Origin: Thiobacillus sp.
Lineage (GTDB): Bacteria; Pseudomonadota; Gammaproteobacteria; Burkholderiales; Thiobacillaceae
Assembly (NCBI GenBank): GCA_024710445.1
Contig: JANJUT010000107.1
Location: forward strand, 1 to 14,621
Length of the DNA stretch: 14,621 nt
Reading direction: 5' to 3'
The translations under genes and the position numbers were made by a program. Of this stretch, positions 1 through 5,889 are shown one piece after another. Numbering within the stretch: the first letter of the stretch is position 1; the number at the start of each line of letters is the position of its first letter. Below the pieces are notes generated by a model. That model saw nothing but the letters and a program-made list of their open reading frames with translations. It was not told the DNA's origin and made no database searches.

Positions 1-45
1 GTGGACAAGCCGCGCAACCTGGCGAAAAGCGTCACCGTGGAGTGA
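1..45 (+). CDS. glmS: GlmS C-terminus, glutamine-fructose-6-phosphate aminotransferase (partial)
   Basis: Only the last 14 codons and the TGA stop (43-45) are inside the window; they read VDKPRNLAKSVTVE. This matches the strongly conserved end of GlmS (E. coli GlmS ends DQPRNLAKSVTVE), the cytoplasmic enzyme that makes glucosamine-6-phosphate from fructose-6-phosphate and glutamine for peptidoglycan and LPS precursors. The conserved tail is part of the sugar isomerase domain. The same DNA is the recognition part of attTn7 in many bacteria. The next gene, hipA, converges on it from the other strand after 70 bp. Confidence 0.93.
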   Translation: MDKPRNLAKSVTVE

Positions 46-49
46 GCAG

Positions 50-75
50 GGGGTGGCCGGTGGCGTACCCACCCC
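50..75 (+). terminator. Hairpin just after glmS, possible terminator
   Basis: GGGGTGG (50-56) pairs perfectly with CCACCCC (69-75) around a 12-nt loop, starting 5 bp after the glmS stop. No T-run follows directly, so a Rho-independent role is uncertain. It lies between two convergent genes, where terminators are expected. Confidence 0.3.
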
Positions 76-115
76 AATCCTCTGTGCCAGTGGATTTCTT
101 TGCTTGGGGTTAGGC

Positions 116-1498
116 TTATCCGGTCTTTTTCAGGCCAGAGACAAGCAAATCCTGCATTTCTTTCCTCATGTCCGGCACGATAACCGCGAGCCTGTCTTTC
201 CTGGGCTGGTCGATTGGCAAGGCCATGAGTTCTTCCAGATAACTGGCTGTATCGGCCAGCGCGCGCTCAACCAGCTCGCGCCATCCCGCAGGTGTGTACC
301 CGTAAGCAATTCCGAGTCGCTGTATCGCATGTGGCCAGGTTTCCCCGGTGCGGAAGTCAACCGGAACGGCCGAGCGCGTATCGTGCTGAGGCCAGGCTCG
401 CATGGGTGCCGGGTCATAGACTGGCGAAAGCGTTGTGCCATGGTTGCCGCCGAGGAACGAGACGTTCTCGAGGTGCATGTCGCCATTGCCGGTTAACATG
501 GCCATCAGGTAGCGCCGATAGAATTCCTTCTTGGCGGCAGCCACATCGAGATCGCAGACTTGCCCGAGTTTTTCGAGATAGCCTGGCAGCGTATCCATCT
601 CCACATCGTCGTTTGAAATGAAGCTTCGGTTACCGGTGGCGATCACCGACCGGAACGTCTCCTGTGGAAGCAAGGCGCCTTGCGGCCCCCGGTCAAAGCG
701 CTCGACAGCAAGCACCTTCAAGCCGTCAATCTGGCGCAGCCAGCTCCGTGGCACCTTGAAACCCGCGCGCTCATGCAGATCGAGGCAGAGCTTTTCCAGC
801 GTCAGGACATCACGATATTCGGCCGGCTCGATCTTCAGGATGACATCGAGCCGATCGGGTGTGCCTGGCCGGGTAATGCCGCCGTCCCACTGGCCCTGGC
901 CCGGATCCATGATGGACACCAAAAGCTTGGGGATCATTCCACCTGCTGTTGGCGTCGGCCCGATATATTGGGCGATCACATCCGGATCGAAGGCCGTCTG
1001 GTCCAGAGAAATGTCTTCGCGAAGCGACTTCCAGAATTTGGAGCGGCTGCCGACGACGTCCGTGCTCAAAGGACGTTCAAACCATTTCATGGCCTGGATA
1101 TCATCCCTGAACAGCGCCAGGTGGCCGATGGCATTCGCGCCGGCCATCAACGCCATCTCCCAGTCGGTTTCAAAACCAGGGGTGGTCGGCTTGCCCATTT
1201 TTTCCAGCATCTTCGCGAACACTCTTCGCTGGATGTTGCGTCGACCTTCCCCTGGAATGATGGACATCAGGCGGGGGTGCACGGGAAAACCCTCGCGAGT
1301 CTTGAATTCGACGGGTTGGTCGCCCCATGCGTGCGGCGACGCCAGTAACGCCATTCCGGGCAATCCGCTATTGAGATAGTCGTCTGAATAGACAAACAGG
1401 GTCCGATCCTGGGTGACGGTCAGGTCGCCCATCTTGATGGGCGTGTTGTCAGCACGGCGTGACCAGATGGTGTTATTGAATACCCTGGCCATGGTCAC
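116..1498 (-). CDS. hipA: HipA-family serine/threonine kinase toxin
   Basis: A 460-aa protein of the HipA kinase family, toxins that phosphorylate translation factors or aminoacyl-tRNA synthetases and cause dormancy. Visible family landmarks: the ATP-loop region with a conserved lysine near residues 184-191 (TAGGMIPK), the probable ATP lysine K222 (ILKIEP), the catalytic-loop motif GNGDMHLEN with D340 and N345, and the metal-binding D362 in SPVYDPAP. The 22-residue D340-D362 spacing resembles E. coli HipA (D309-D332). Threonine 184 sits where E. coli HipA has the autophosphorylated Ser150. The start is GTG at 1498, overlapping the antitoxin stop by 4 bp; ATG at 1492 is an equally possible start. 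It is translated after and probably coupled to the antitoxin. The target is unknown. Confidence 0.9.
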   Translation of the reverse strand: MTMARVFNNTIWSRRADNTPIKMGDLTVTQDRTLFVYSDDYLNSGLPGMALLASPHAWGDQPVEFKTREGFPVHPRLMSIIPGEGRRNIQRRVFAKMLEKMGKPTTPGFETDWEMALMAGANAIGHLALFRDDIQAMKWFERPLSTDVVGSRSKFWKSLREDISLDQTAFDPDVIAQYIGPTPTAGGMIPKLLVSIMDPGQGQWDGGITRPGTPDRLDVILKIEPAEYRDVLTLEKLCLDLHERAGFKVPRSWLRQIDGLKVLAVERFDRGPQGALLPQETFRSVIATGNRSFISNDDVEMDTLPGYLEKLGQVCDLDVAAAKKEFYRRYLMAMLTGNGDMHLENVSFLGGNHGTTLSPVYDPAPMRAWPQHDTRSAVPVDFRTGETWPHAIQRLGIAYGYTPAGWRELVERALADTASYLEELMALPIDQPRKDRLAVIVPDMRKEMQDLLVSGLKKTG

Positions 1499-1770
1499 TC
1501 GAAGAAAGCGCCGGCCACAATGCGGCCTGCCGTGCTGGATTTGTCCGTCAGCGCCAATTCGAGCCCGACCACAGCAGCCATGTTTGCCACCGCGCCGAAG
1601 TCCCCGCTTTGGCGGGCCTTCATTCGGGAAATCGTCTGCGGCGCCAGGCCTGCACGGATAGCAATGTCTGCAGCGGTCATGTTCTGCCCCTTGCCCGCGG
1701 CCACGATTTGGCCCAGCAAGTCCACGAGAAGGTCAGATTGGGTAAGAGGTTTTTTTGCCAATTTAAGCAA
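1495..1770 (-). CDS. hipB: HipB-like HTH antitoxin
   Basis: A 91-aa protein upstream of hipA and overlapping it by 4 bp. Residues about 31-70 read as a helix-turn-helix of the Xre/Cro type (TAADIAIRAGLAPQTISRMK, followed by a helix ending VVGLELAL). In HipBA systems this partner binds and neutralises the kinase and represses the operon. The first in-frame start is TTG at 1770, with a second TTG at 1761; an in-frame TGA at 1780-1782 rules out a longer protein. No strong Shine-Dalgarno sequence is visible. It is short compared with many HipB proteins, but the HTH is complete. Autoregulation through the nearby palindromes is inferred. Confidence 0.82.
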   Translation of the reverse strand: MLKLAKKPLTQSDLLVDLLGQIVAAGKGQNMTAADIAIRAGLAPQTISRMKARQSGDFGAVANMAAVVGLELALTDKSSTAGRIVAGAFFE

Positions 1771-1793
1771 TACTAATGGTCATCCAGCTATAA

Positions 1794-1821
1794 AGTATAT
1801 ATATTTTGCTTATATAGACAA
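1794..1821 (-). promoter_or_regulatory. Likely sigma70 promoter of hipBA
   Basis: On the minus strand, TTGTCT (1816-1821) and TATACT (1794-1799) are separated by 16 bp, giving 4/6 and 5/6 matches to the sigma70 consensus. Transcription would start near 1787, about 17 nt before the TTG start codon of the antitoxin. The surrounding DNA is very AT-rich. Confidence 0.5.
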
Positions 1822-1832
1822 GCTTCAACCAG

Positions 1833-1846
1833 ATGAAAATTTTCAT
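1833..1846. promoter_or_regulatory. 14-bp perfect palindrome, candidate hipB operator
   Basis: ATGAAAATTTTCAT is a perfect palindrome lying 11 bp upstream of the predicted hipBA -35 box. Antitoxins with an Xre-type HTH usually bind palindromes of this kind at their own promoter. Binding is inferred from position and symmetry only. Confidence 0.4.
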
Positions 1847-1861
1847 ACTATCGCTTTGCTC

Positions 1862-1915
1862 ATTTAGGCAAATATCGGCGAATACTTAGCGGAACACCGC
1901 AATATTTGCCTAAAT
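1862..1915. repeat. 14-bp perfect inverted repeat with inner hairpin
   Basis: ATTTAGGCAAATAT (1862-1875) and ATATTTGCCTAAAT (1902-1915) are exact reverse complements around a 26-bp spacer. The spacer itself contains GCGG-AACA-CCGC (1889-1900), a small hairpin. The element lies between the divergent hipBA operon and the broken plus-strand HTH gene, so it could be an operator for either, a structured terminator-like element, or a recombination relic. Confidence 0.6.
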
Positions 1916-1977
1916 AAACAATAAATATTGCATTTATGCTTGATGAAAACCAGACGCGTGGATATTCGTGAAGTGAA

Positions 1978-2133
1978 ATGGGTGGGGGCAGCGGCCTGGA
2001 CACAACTGAGGCGCAGCCCATTGGGGATTGGATTAGAACGCTTCGCAAGGAACGAAACTTAACTCAATTGTAGTTGGCAGAGTGGGAAGCGATCCATTGC
2101 CACGAGCGTTGCAACAGGCCAGCTGCTTCCTGA
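1978..2133 (+). pseudogene. Remnant of an Xre/HipB-like HTH regulator
   Basis: From ATG 1978 the frame reads an N-terminus with QPIGDWIRTLRKERNLTQL, the typical first two helices of a HipB/Xre-type HTH domain. TAG at 2071-2073 then interrupts it where the second helix begins. The same frame continues with LAEWEAI, the expected LAE continuation, before degenerating and ending at TGA 2131-2133. No matching C-terminal half or kinase follows on this strand. I read it as a decayed antitoxin or regulator gene, divergent from the intact hipBA pair. It is not an ordinary spacer because the residues before and after the stop form one motif. Confidence 0.6.
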
Positions 2134-2140
2134 ACTATTG

Positions 2141-2317
2141 CTAGTGAGGCGGCCAGGTGATGTTTGAACCCGTAAAATGTTTCTTGCGTTGTCTTGGGTC
2201 GGTCAGTTCGTGGAGCCGCTTCAATAGAACGCTGCTTTTAATGCTTATTGATTCGTCCTCCCGCACTGTCTCACACAGCCGGGGAAAATCGGTTTTCAAT
2301 ATCACTTCAAACTTCAT
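2141..2317 (-). CDS. Small 58-aa ORF downstream of the lipoprotein gene
   Basis: An ATG at 2317 opens a 58-aa frame ending at TAG 2141-2143. The protein starts MKFEVILKTDFPRLCETVRE and ends in a basic segment (DPRQRKKHFTG). It starts 9 bp after the stop of the lipoprotein gene on the same strand, which suggests translational coupling, though the ribosome binding site is weak. I do not recognise the family. Its charge pattern and amphipathic look are compatible with a soluble helical peptide. It could also be a chance frame in decaying DNA. Confidence 0.35.
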   Translation of the reverse strand: MKFEVILKTDFPRLCETVREDESISIKSSVLLKRLHELTDPRQRKKHFTGSNITWPPH

Positions 2318-2326
2318 CAGGCCGAA

Positions 2327-2899
2327 TCAATAGTTGTGAGTAGACAGGATGTCATCAACCGGTGAGGTCTGTTCTTTTACTCGACATTCCGTTCCACCAC
2401 CTTTACGGCTTCGACAGCTTTGCCCTTGCCCGCAGTCTGAGTTTTCTTGGCATGCCATAGGGACTAGCGTTGTTGGGATGACAGTACTAGCCGACCCCGC
2501 GTATGTTTTCAGTCGGCTGATGTATTGCTCGCACCCGCCGATATTTCCGTTGTATTCCCAACTTCTCAGAATGCCATCCCTGTTTGCAATGAGCTTGATC
2601 TGGCAATTGTAGTTAACTGGGATTGCTTGTGTATAGCTTGTTGTTCCATAGACAGGTACGCGACCCACATAACCTGTTGTTGTCGATGTTTGCGGAATGA
2701 ATACTGAACCTGATTGGCTCACGTACCATAAATAGACGGTATCGCTTCCAAAATCTTGCTTTGCCGATGGGTAGCCAAGAACCGCAAATGCTTCTCTATC
2801 TGATTTTCCCATCAATGAGCGCAGACCGTCCTCCATCTGCCCGAACGTTGCACATCCGGCCAGAATAATTACGATGAGTGACTTCCAAAATTTTCTCAT
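2327..2899 (-). CDS. Putative outer-membrane/periplasmic lipoprotein with Cys-rich tail
   Basis: A 190-aa protein with a lipoprotein signal peptide: KFWKSLIVIILAG followed by lipobox cysteine C16, so it is expected to be lipidated and exported. Residues about 25-130 (MGKSDREAFAVLGYPSAKQ, then a Gly/Ser/Thr-rich beta-like stretch and WEYNGNIGGC) recall small SmpA/BLIP-like lipoprotein folds, but this is only a resemblance. The C-terminal tail has cysteines C150, C156, C162 and C172 in a C-x5-C-x5-C-x9-C pattern (NSDCGQGQSC), like small disulfide-bonded modules of secreted proteins. C99 and C123 could form another disulfide. The ATG at 2899 has no clear Shine-Dalgarno. Its function is unknown; DsbA elsewhere in the window could supply its disulfides. 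Confidence 0.75.
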   Translation of the reverse strand: MRKFWKSLIVIILAGCATFGQMEDGLRSLMGKSDREAFAVLGYPSAKQDFGSDTVYLWYVSQSGSVFIPQTSTTTGYVGRVPVYGTTSYTQAIPVNYNCQIKLIANRDGILRSWEYNGNIGGCEQYISRLKTYAGSASTVIPTTLVPMACQENSDCGQGQSCRSRKGGGTECRVKEQTSPVDDILSTHNY

Positions 2900-3165
2900 A
2901 TTGTTTATTTAAATGAATGCCAAAACTATTGATGGTGACGGAAGGGCTAACAGATATTCACCAGCCCCATCAGTCTGTTTTACTAAAATTCGCAGAAGCT
3001 ACCATGATTCATGGTCGGTTCGTCGAAGTTATCTACCCACAACTTGTAATGGCAATCCGGATCGAATGTCTGCTGTTCCCGCCGGAGCGCGAAGCACGGA
3101 TAGCTCCAACAAGTGCAGTTTGTTGGTGTCGGCTTGACCAATCAGTTAGGTTGGCGACAGGTTCT
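2900..3165. other. AT-rich intergenic stretch without a convincing gene
   Basis: No frame here has coding character that I trust. It holds the upstream region of the lipoprotein gene and, at 3132-3152, one arm of the inverted repeat described separately. A 7-bp stem TTGTTGG/CCAACAA (about 3110-3130) lies next to that arm and could form a hairpin. Confidence 0.5.
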
Positions 3166-3531
3166 TTAACGGGGCGAAGTTTCATCGCGGTGCATGAACA
3201 CCGAAAACTCCTTATGAATATCCCAGATTAGCTCGGCTATGGCTTTCAGCTTGGTGTGATGCAACTGATCTAGCGTTGCAGCTACTCTGCCTTCATGCGG
3301 GTAGCGGACCTTTTTGCTTGTTACTAGCTCATGAAGTTTGCTGAACTTTTCTCGAAGCTCTCCATTTTCGGGCAGATCATTTGTGATTAGAGTAAAAAAC
3401 TCTAGATTTATTCTTTGGATCCTAGCCTTCATGCTACCGGGCGCACAGGCAAGTGTATGCAGTGCATCTACAGTAAAACTGTAAGCACGTTGGTAGCGAA
3501 GGGCCTCCAGTCGAAACAGGTTTTTATTCAT
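3166..3531 (-). CDS. Unrecognised 121-aa helical protein
   Basis: The chosen start is ATG 3531 (MNKNLFRLEALRYQRAYSF), preceded by AAGG 9 nt upstream; an in-frame TTG at 3576 would add 15 residues and overlap the previous ORF. The protein is charged and looks all-helical, with no signal peptide or membrane segment and no catalytic motif that I can identify. Its features include FSKLHELVTSKK and LDQLHHTKLKAIAELIWDIHKEF near the C-terminus. It follows the 87-aa ORF by 22 bp on the same strand, so the two probably form one unit. Codon use is AT-richer than in the core genes, consistent with acquisition. Confidence 0.55.
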   Translation of the reverse strand: MNKNLFRLEALRYQRAYSFTVDALHTLACAPGSMKARIQRINLEFFTLITNDLPENGELREKFSKLHELVTSKKVRYPHEGRVAATLDQLHHTKLKAIAELIWDIHKEFSVFMHRDETSPR

Positions 3532-3553
3532 GTGTTTTGCCTTGGTTCTGAAG

Positions 3554-3817
3554 TTAGCGACGCTTCCCTGACTCAAAGCTTCCGGGAAGTCTGGCCAATG
3601 AGTCTAGAAGGTCTGGCTTCGATTTCTTACGTTGAGACCTATCGGATTCTGATTCAGACCGATAGACCTGCTTGTGTTTTGCAACAGCGGCATCTTTTGC
3701 CCCTTCTCCACCCTTATCTATCAAAGTGGTTAATGCGGTTATTTTTTGAAAGAAGCGGGAAGCATGCGATCTCTTTGCACGTTTGCAACTTTTCTTGCCA
3801 GGGCTATTTGTTTTCAC
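3554..3817 (-). CDS. Unrecognised 87-aa basic protein
   Basis: A GTG start at 3817 is the first start after an in-frame TGA, with GGGGA about 13 nt upstream. The protein is very rich in Lys, Arg and Ser (N-terminal KTNSPGKKSCKRAKRSHASR), with a C-terminal KPDLLDSLARLPGSFESGKR that looks like an amphipathic helix. A small basic protein beside a helical partner could be a nucleic-acid-binding or antitoxin-like component, but no family is recognisable. It lies directly inside the right inverted-repeat arm at 3848, as the first gene of the two-ORF unit. Confidence 0.45.
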   Translation of the reverse strand: MKTNSPGKKSCKRAKRSHASRFFQKITALTTLIDKGGEGAKDAAVAKHKQVYRSESESDRSQRKKSKPDLLDSLARLPGSFESGKRR

Positions 3818-3890
3818 TTTGATTCATTTCCCCTGAACAATTCGGACGCCTAACGTGATTGGGCGAAGCCCGCTGTACCCCCGCTTGACT

Positions 3891-3916
3891 GATGGGATGG
3901 ACTCCCCCATCTTTTT
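3891..3916 (+). terminator. Hairpin plus T-run upstream of the IS110 remnant
   Basis: GATGGG (3891-3896) pairs with CCCATC (3906-3911) around 9 nt and is followed at once by TTTTT (3912-3916), a Rho-independent terminator shape on the plus strand. CCCCCATC (3904-3911) can instead pair with GATGGGGG (3950-3957), so two exclusive structures are possible. In intact IS110-group elements this non-coding end encodes a structured bridge RNA. Confidence 0.4.
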
Positions 3917-3986
3917 GCAGCCATAGTTGGCGTCACTGTTCTTCATGGGGATGGGGGTCAGATATCTTCAACGAAAGGAGTCCGAG

Positions 3987-4300
3987 ATGAAGTCTACTAC
4001 CGTAGCGGTTGACCTTGCCAAGTCCAGTTTTCCAACTGGCCGTTGACGACGCTTCCTGGAAAGTCATCGAAACCCACCGCCTTACCTGTAGCCAGTTCGA
4101 GCGTTGGTTTCATCGGCGCAATGTGTCGTCGTAATGGAAGCCTGCGGCTCCGCCCGTCACTGCGCGTGTTACCGGGGCTGGACAGAGCTCGTCCTTCGGT
4201 TGCCACTCCGTCGTATTTGAACGGCCGGCCAGTCCATAGCGGGCGTATTCGCTTTGCTCGGCGTTAGACCACGAGGCCGATGACCTGCCCGCCATAAAGT
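3987..4300 (+). pseudogene. IS110-family transposase remnant (N-terminal part, frameshifted)
   Basis: A good ribosome binding site (AAAGGAG, 3974-3980) precedes ATG 3987 and MKSTTVAVDLAKS, the typical start of an IS110/IS1111 DEDD transposase with its first catalytic Asp in VDLAK. An extra base then shifts the frame; the shifted frame continues FQLAVDDASWKVIETHRLT, then QFERWFHRRN. A second shift near 4125 restores VVMEACGSARH, which matches the conserved MEACGSAHHW block of the family. Beyond that the sequence decays (stops near 4210) and the rest of the protein, including the C-terminal domain with the catalytic Ser, is absent. The element is dead and its right end is not visible. The end at 4300 is approximate. 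Confidence 0.8.
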
Positions 4301-4453
4301 AACGGTGAACGTCTCTTGCAATCCAACACAGGTCAGAATCAGAGCGGGACGGTCAATGACGGTGGTGGGTCATTTGCGGTCGATCTGTTTTCAACATTGC
4401 AGATCTCAAACAACAGGCCGCGTTTTTATGGCAAGTCAGTTAGTCAGTCAGGC
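4301..4453. other. Intergenic gap between island and core operon
   Basis: No gene is supported here. It contains the decayed right side of the IS remnant and, at 4434-4452, a small repeat of AGTCAG units (AGTCAGTTAGTCAGTCAGG) immediately after the response-regulator stop on the minus strand. No T-run terminator is visible. Confidence 0.5.
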
Positions 4454-5086
4454 TCAATGTCGCTTGTGGTCTTCCTTCAGCGCCAGGGTGGCGACCTGGA
4501 CGCGATTGCGCAAACCGAGCTTTTCCATGATGTTGCGCAGGTGGTTGCGCACGGTGTTTTCCGACAGGGTCATTTTGTAGGCGATGGCCTTGTTGGAATG
4601 GCCTTCCTTCACATGGTCGACGATTTCCATTTCACGCGCGGTCAGTGCGGACAGGGCGCTGTTGTTGAGTTCGCCGCGCGCCATCTTTTGCATGATGTTG
4701 AGCGGAAAGCTGCTTTGGCCGTCGCACACGCTGCGGATGGCGGCGAGCACCTGGTCGGGGTCGCTGGACTTGACGACGTAGCCATCGACGCCGGACGAGA
4801 TGGCTTCGGAAATTTCTTCGTCGGAGTCGGCAATGGTGAGCATGATGACCTTGATGCCGAGGTCGCGCAGGTCGGAGACGAGGTCGAGGCCATCAGCATC
4901 GGGCAGTGAGCGGTCGAGCAGCGCGGCATCGGCGCGGTTGCCTTCGGATAGCCAGGCGCGTAATTCGGCGGCATTGGCCATTTGCGCGGTCAGCCGCAAA
5001 TCGGGTTCCTGCTGGATGTAGCCCGCCACACCCATGCGCAGCAGCGGGTGATCGTCGATGAGGATGATGTTCAGGGGGGCGGGCAT
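4454..5086 (-). CDS. NarL/FixJ-family response regulator
   Basis: A 210-aa two-domain transcription factor. The receiver domain (about 6-122) has the acidic pair D11-D12, phospho-acceptor D58 in ALLDRSLPDADG, the switch T84 in MLTIADSDEE, and K106 in GYVVKSSD. The C-terminal LuxR/GerE-type HTH (about 147-205) has LTAREMEIVDHVKEGHSNKAIA and SENTVRNHLRNIMEKLGL. It should bind DNA when phosphorylated. GGAG lies 5 nt before ATG 5086. It is the last gene of the argS operon, about 30 bp after the dehydrogenase. No histidine kinase is encoded in this window, so it looks like an orphan regulator; its kinase and targets are unknown. Confidence 0.93.
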   Translation of the reverse strand: MPAPLNIILIDDHPLLRMGVAGYIQQEPDLRLTAQMANAAELRAWLSEGNRADAALLDRSLPDADGLDLVSDLRDLGIKVIMLTIADSDEEISEAISSGVDGYVVKSSDPDQVLAAIRSVCDGQSSFPLNIMQKMARGELNNSALSALTAREMEIVDHVKEGHSNKAIAYKMTLSENTVRNHLRNIMEKLGLRNRVQVATLALKEDHKRH

Positions 5087-5116
5087 GAGGTCTCCGTTTT
5101 TTTGCGGTGCTGATTA

Positions 5117-5884
5117 TCAGGTAGGCAGGCTGCGGGGCTTGCGCGGCGCGTTCTCGAATACTGCATCATAGACTGGAATGGGCAGCCATTTCAGCAAACG
5201 TGCCGTCCAGGCCATCTGCCAGGGGATGACGGTATAGGCGCGACGCCGTGCGATGCAGCGCGCTGTTTTGATGGCGGCGGTTTGTGCCGTCATTTTAAAC
5301 GGCATCGCATAGGAATTGACCTGTGTCATGGGCGTGTCGATGTAACCGGGCGCGACGGTGACGACGGCGATGCCGCGTGCTTTCAGTTCCAGGCGCAAGG
5401 CTTCGAGATAGACCGTGGCGGCGGCTTTCGACGCGGAATAGGCGCTGCCCCCGGGCAGGCCGCGCACGCCCGCCACGCTGGAAATGCCGCACAGCACGCC
5501 GCCATTTGCTTGCATGGCGGTGATGAAGGGCTGAAAGGTGTGGACCAGCCCCAGCACGTTGGCATCCATCACGGCGCGAAATACGGCGGCATCTTCCGCC
5601 TCTTCGGTGAGTGTGCCGACGCTGATTCCTGCTGCGGCGATGACGATATCGGGCGCGCCCACATCGCCCAGAAAAGCGGTTGCCGCCTGCTGCATGGCTG
5701 CGGCATCGCGAACATCAGCCTGATAGATGCGCGCATCCAGGCCGGCGGCGGTGCGCTGCAAGCCGTCGAGCCGGCGTCCGACCAGCCCCAGTCGCGCGCC
5801 CTGTGCGCCGTAATGACGCGCCAGCGCTGCTCCGAGACCGGAGCTGGCACCGGTGATCAGTACCTTCAGCGGGGCGGACGACAA
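5117..5884 (-). CDS. Short-chain dehydrogenase/reductase (SDR family)
   Basis: A 255-aa classical SDR, probably an NAD(P)H-dependent oxidoreductase. The Rossmann glycine motif TGASSGLG is at 11-18, a D-V pair binding the adenine is at ADVRD (56-60), and the NAAG-like segment is IAAAGIS. The catalytic serine is S136 in GISSVAGV and the active-site pair Y149 and K153 is in SAYSASKAA. PGYIDTP (179-185) follows as usual. The C-terminus is hydrophobic and aromatic (WTARLLKWLPIPVYDAVF), possibly membrane-associating. The start is TTG at 5884, the only start before the glycine motif, with a weak ribosome binding site. It lies 5 bp after dsbA, so translation may be coupled. The substrate is unknown. 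Confidence 0.9.
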   Translation of the reverse strand: MSSAPLKVLITGASSGLGAALARHYGAQGARLGLVGRRLDGLQRTAAGLDARIYQADVRDAAAMQQAATAFLGDVGAPDIVIAAAGISVGTLTEEAEDAAVFRAVMDANVLGLVHTFQPFITAMQANGGVLCGISSVAGVRGLPGGSAYSASKAAATVYLEALRLELKARGIAVVTVAPGYIDTPMTQVNSYAMPFKMTAQTAAIKTARCIARRRAYTVIPWQMAWTARLLKWLPIPVYDAVFENAPRKPRSLPT

Positions 5885-5889
5885 GGTCT

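Larger units (their letters stand above)
3132..3870. repeat. Imperfect inverted repeat flanking the two-ORF unit
   Basis: The left arm at 3132-3152 reads GGCTT-GA-CCAATCA-GTTAGG-T. The right arm at 3848-3870, read on the minus strand, is GGCTT-CGC-CCAATCA-C-GTTAGG-C. Eighteen positions agree, with two one-base indels. The ends GTTAGGT and GTTAGGC fit the integron attC core pattern GTTRRRY, and their complements fit RYYYAAC. The repeats bracket exactly the 121-aa and 87-aa ORFs. No full attC partner (a second core within 57-141 bp) was found, so the cassette reading is tentative. Confidence 0.5.

Noticed and set aside
109..115. GTTAGGC next to the hipA stop as a third attC core
   Set aside because: It matches GTTRRRY, but only the 7-mer and a few neighbouring bases resemble the other arms, and no partner core is visible, so chance is a good explanation.
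46..120. Tn7 left or right end repeats after glmS
   Set aside because: No run of Tn7-type end repeats and no transposition genes were seen; the attTn7 position alone does not make it Tn7.
1860..2048. 62-aa minus-strand frame upstream of hipB
   Set aside because: It covers the large inverted repeat and lies opposite the HTH remnant, whose plus-strand frame shows a clear motif; no ribosome binding site or family resemblance.
2917..3231. 104-aa plus-strand frame between the lipoprotein and 121-aa ORF
   Set aside because: It overlaps the 3' end of the better supported 121-aa gene and the inverted-repeat arm, and its composition is not protein-like. A decayed gene cannot be excluded.
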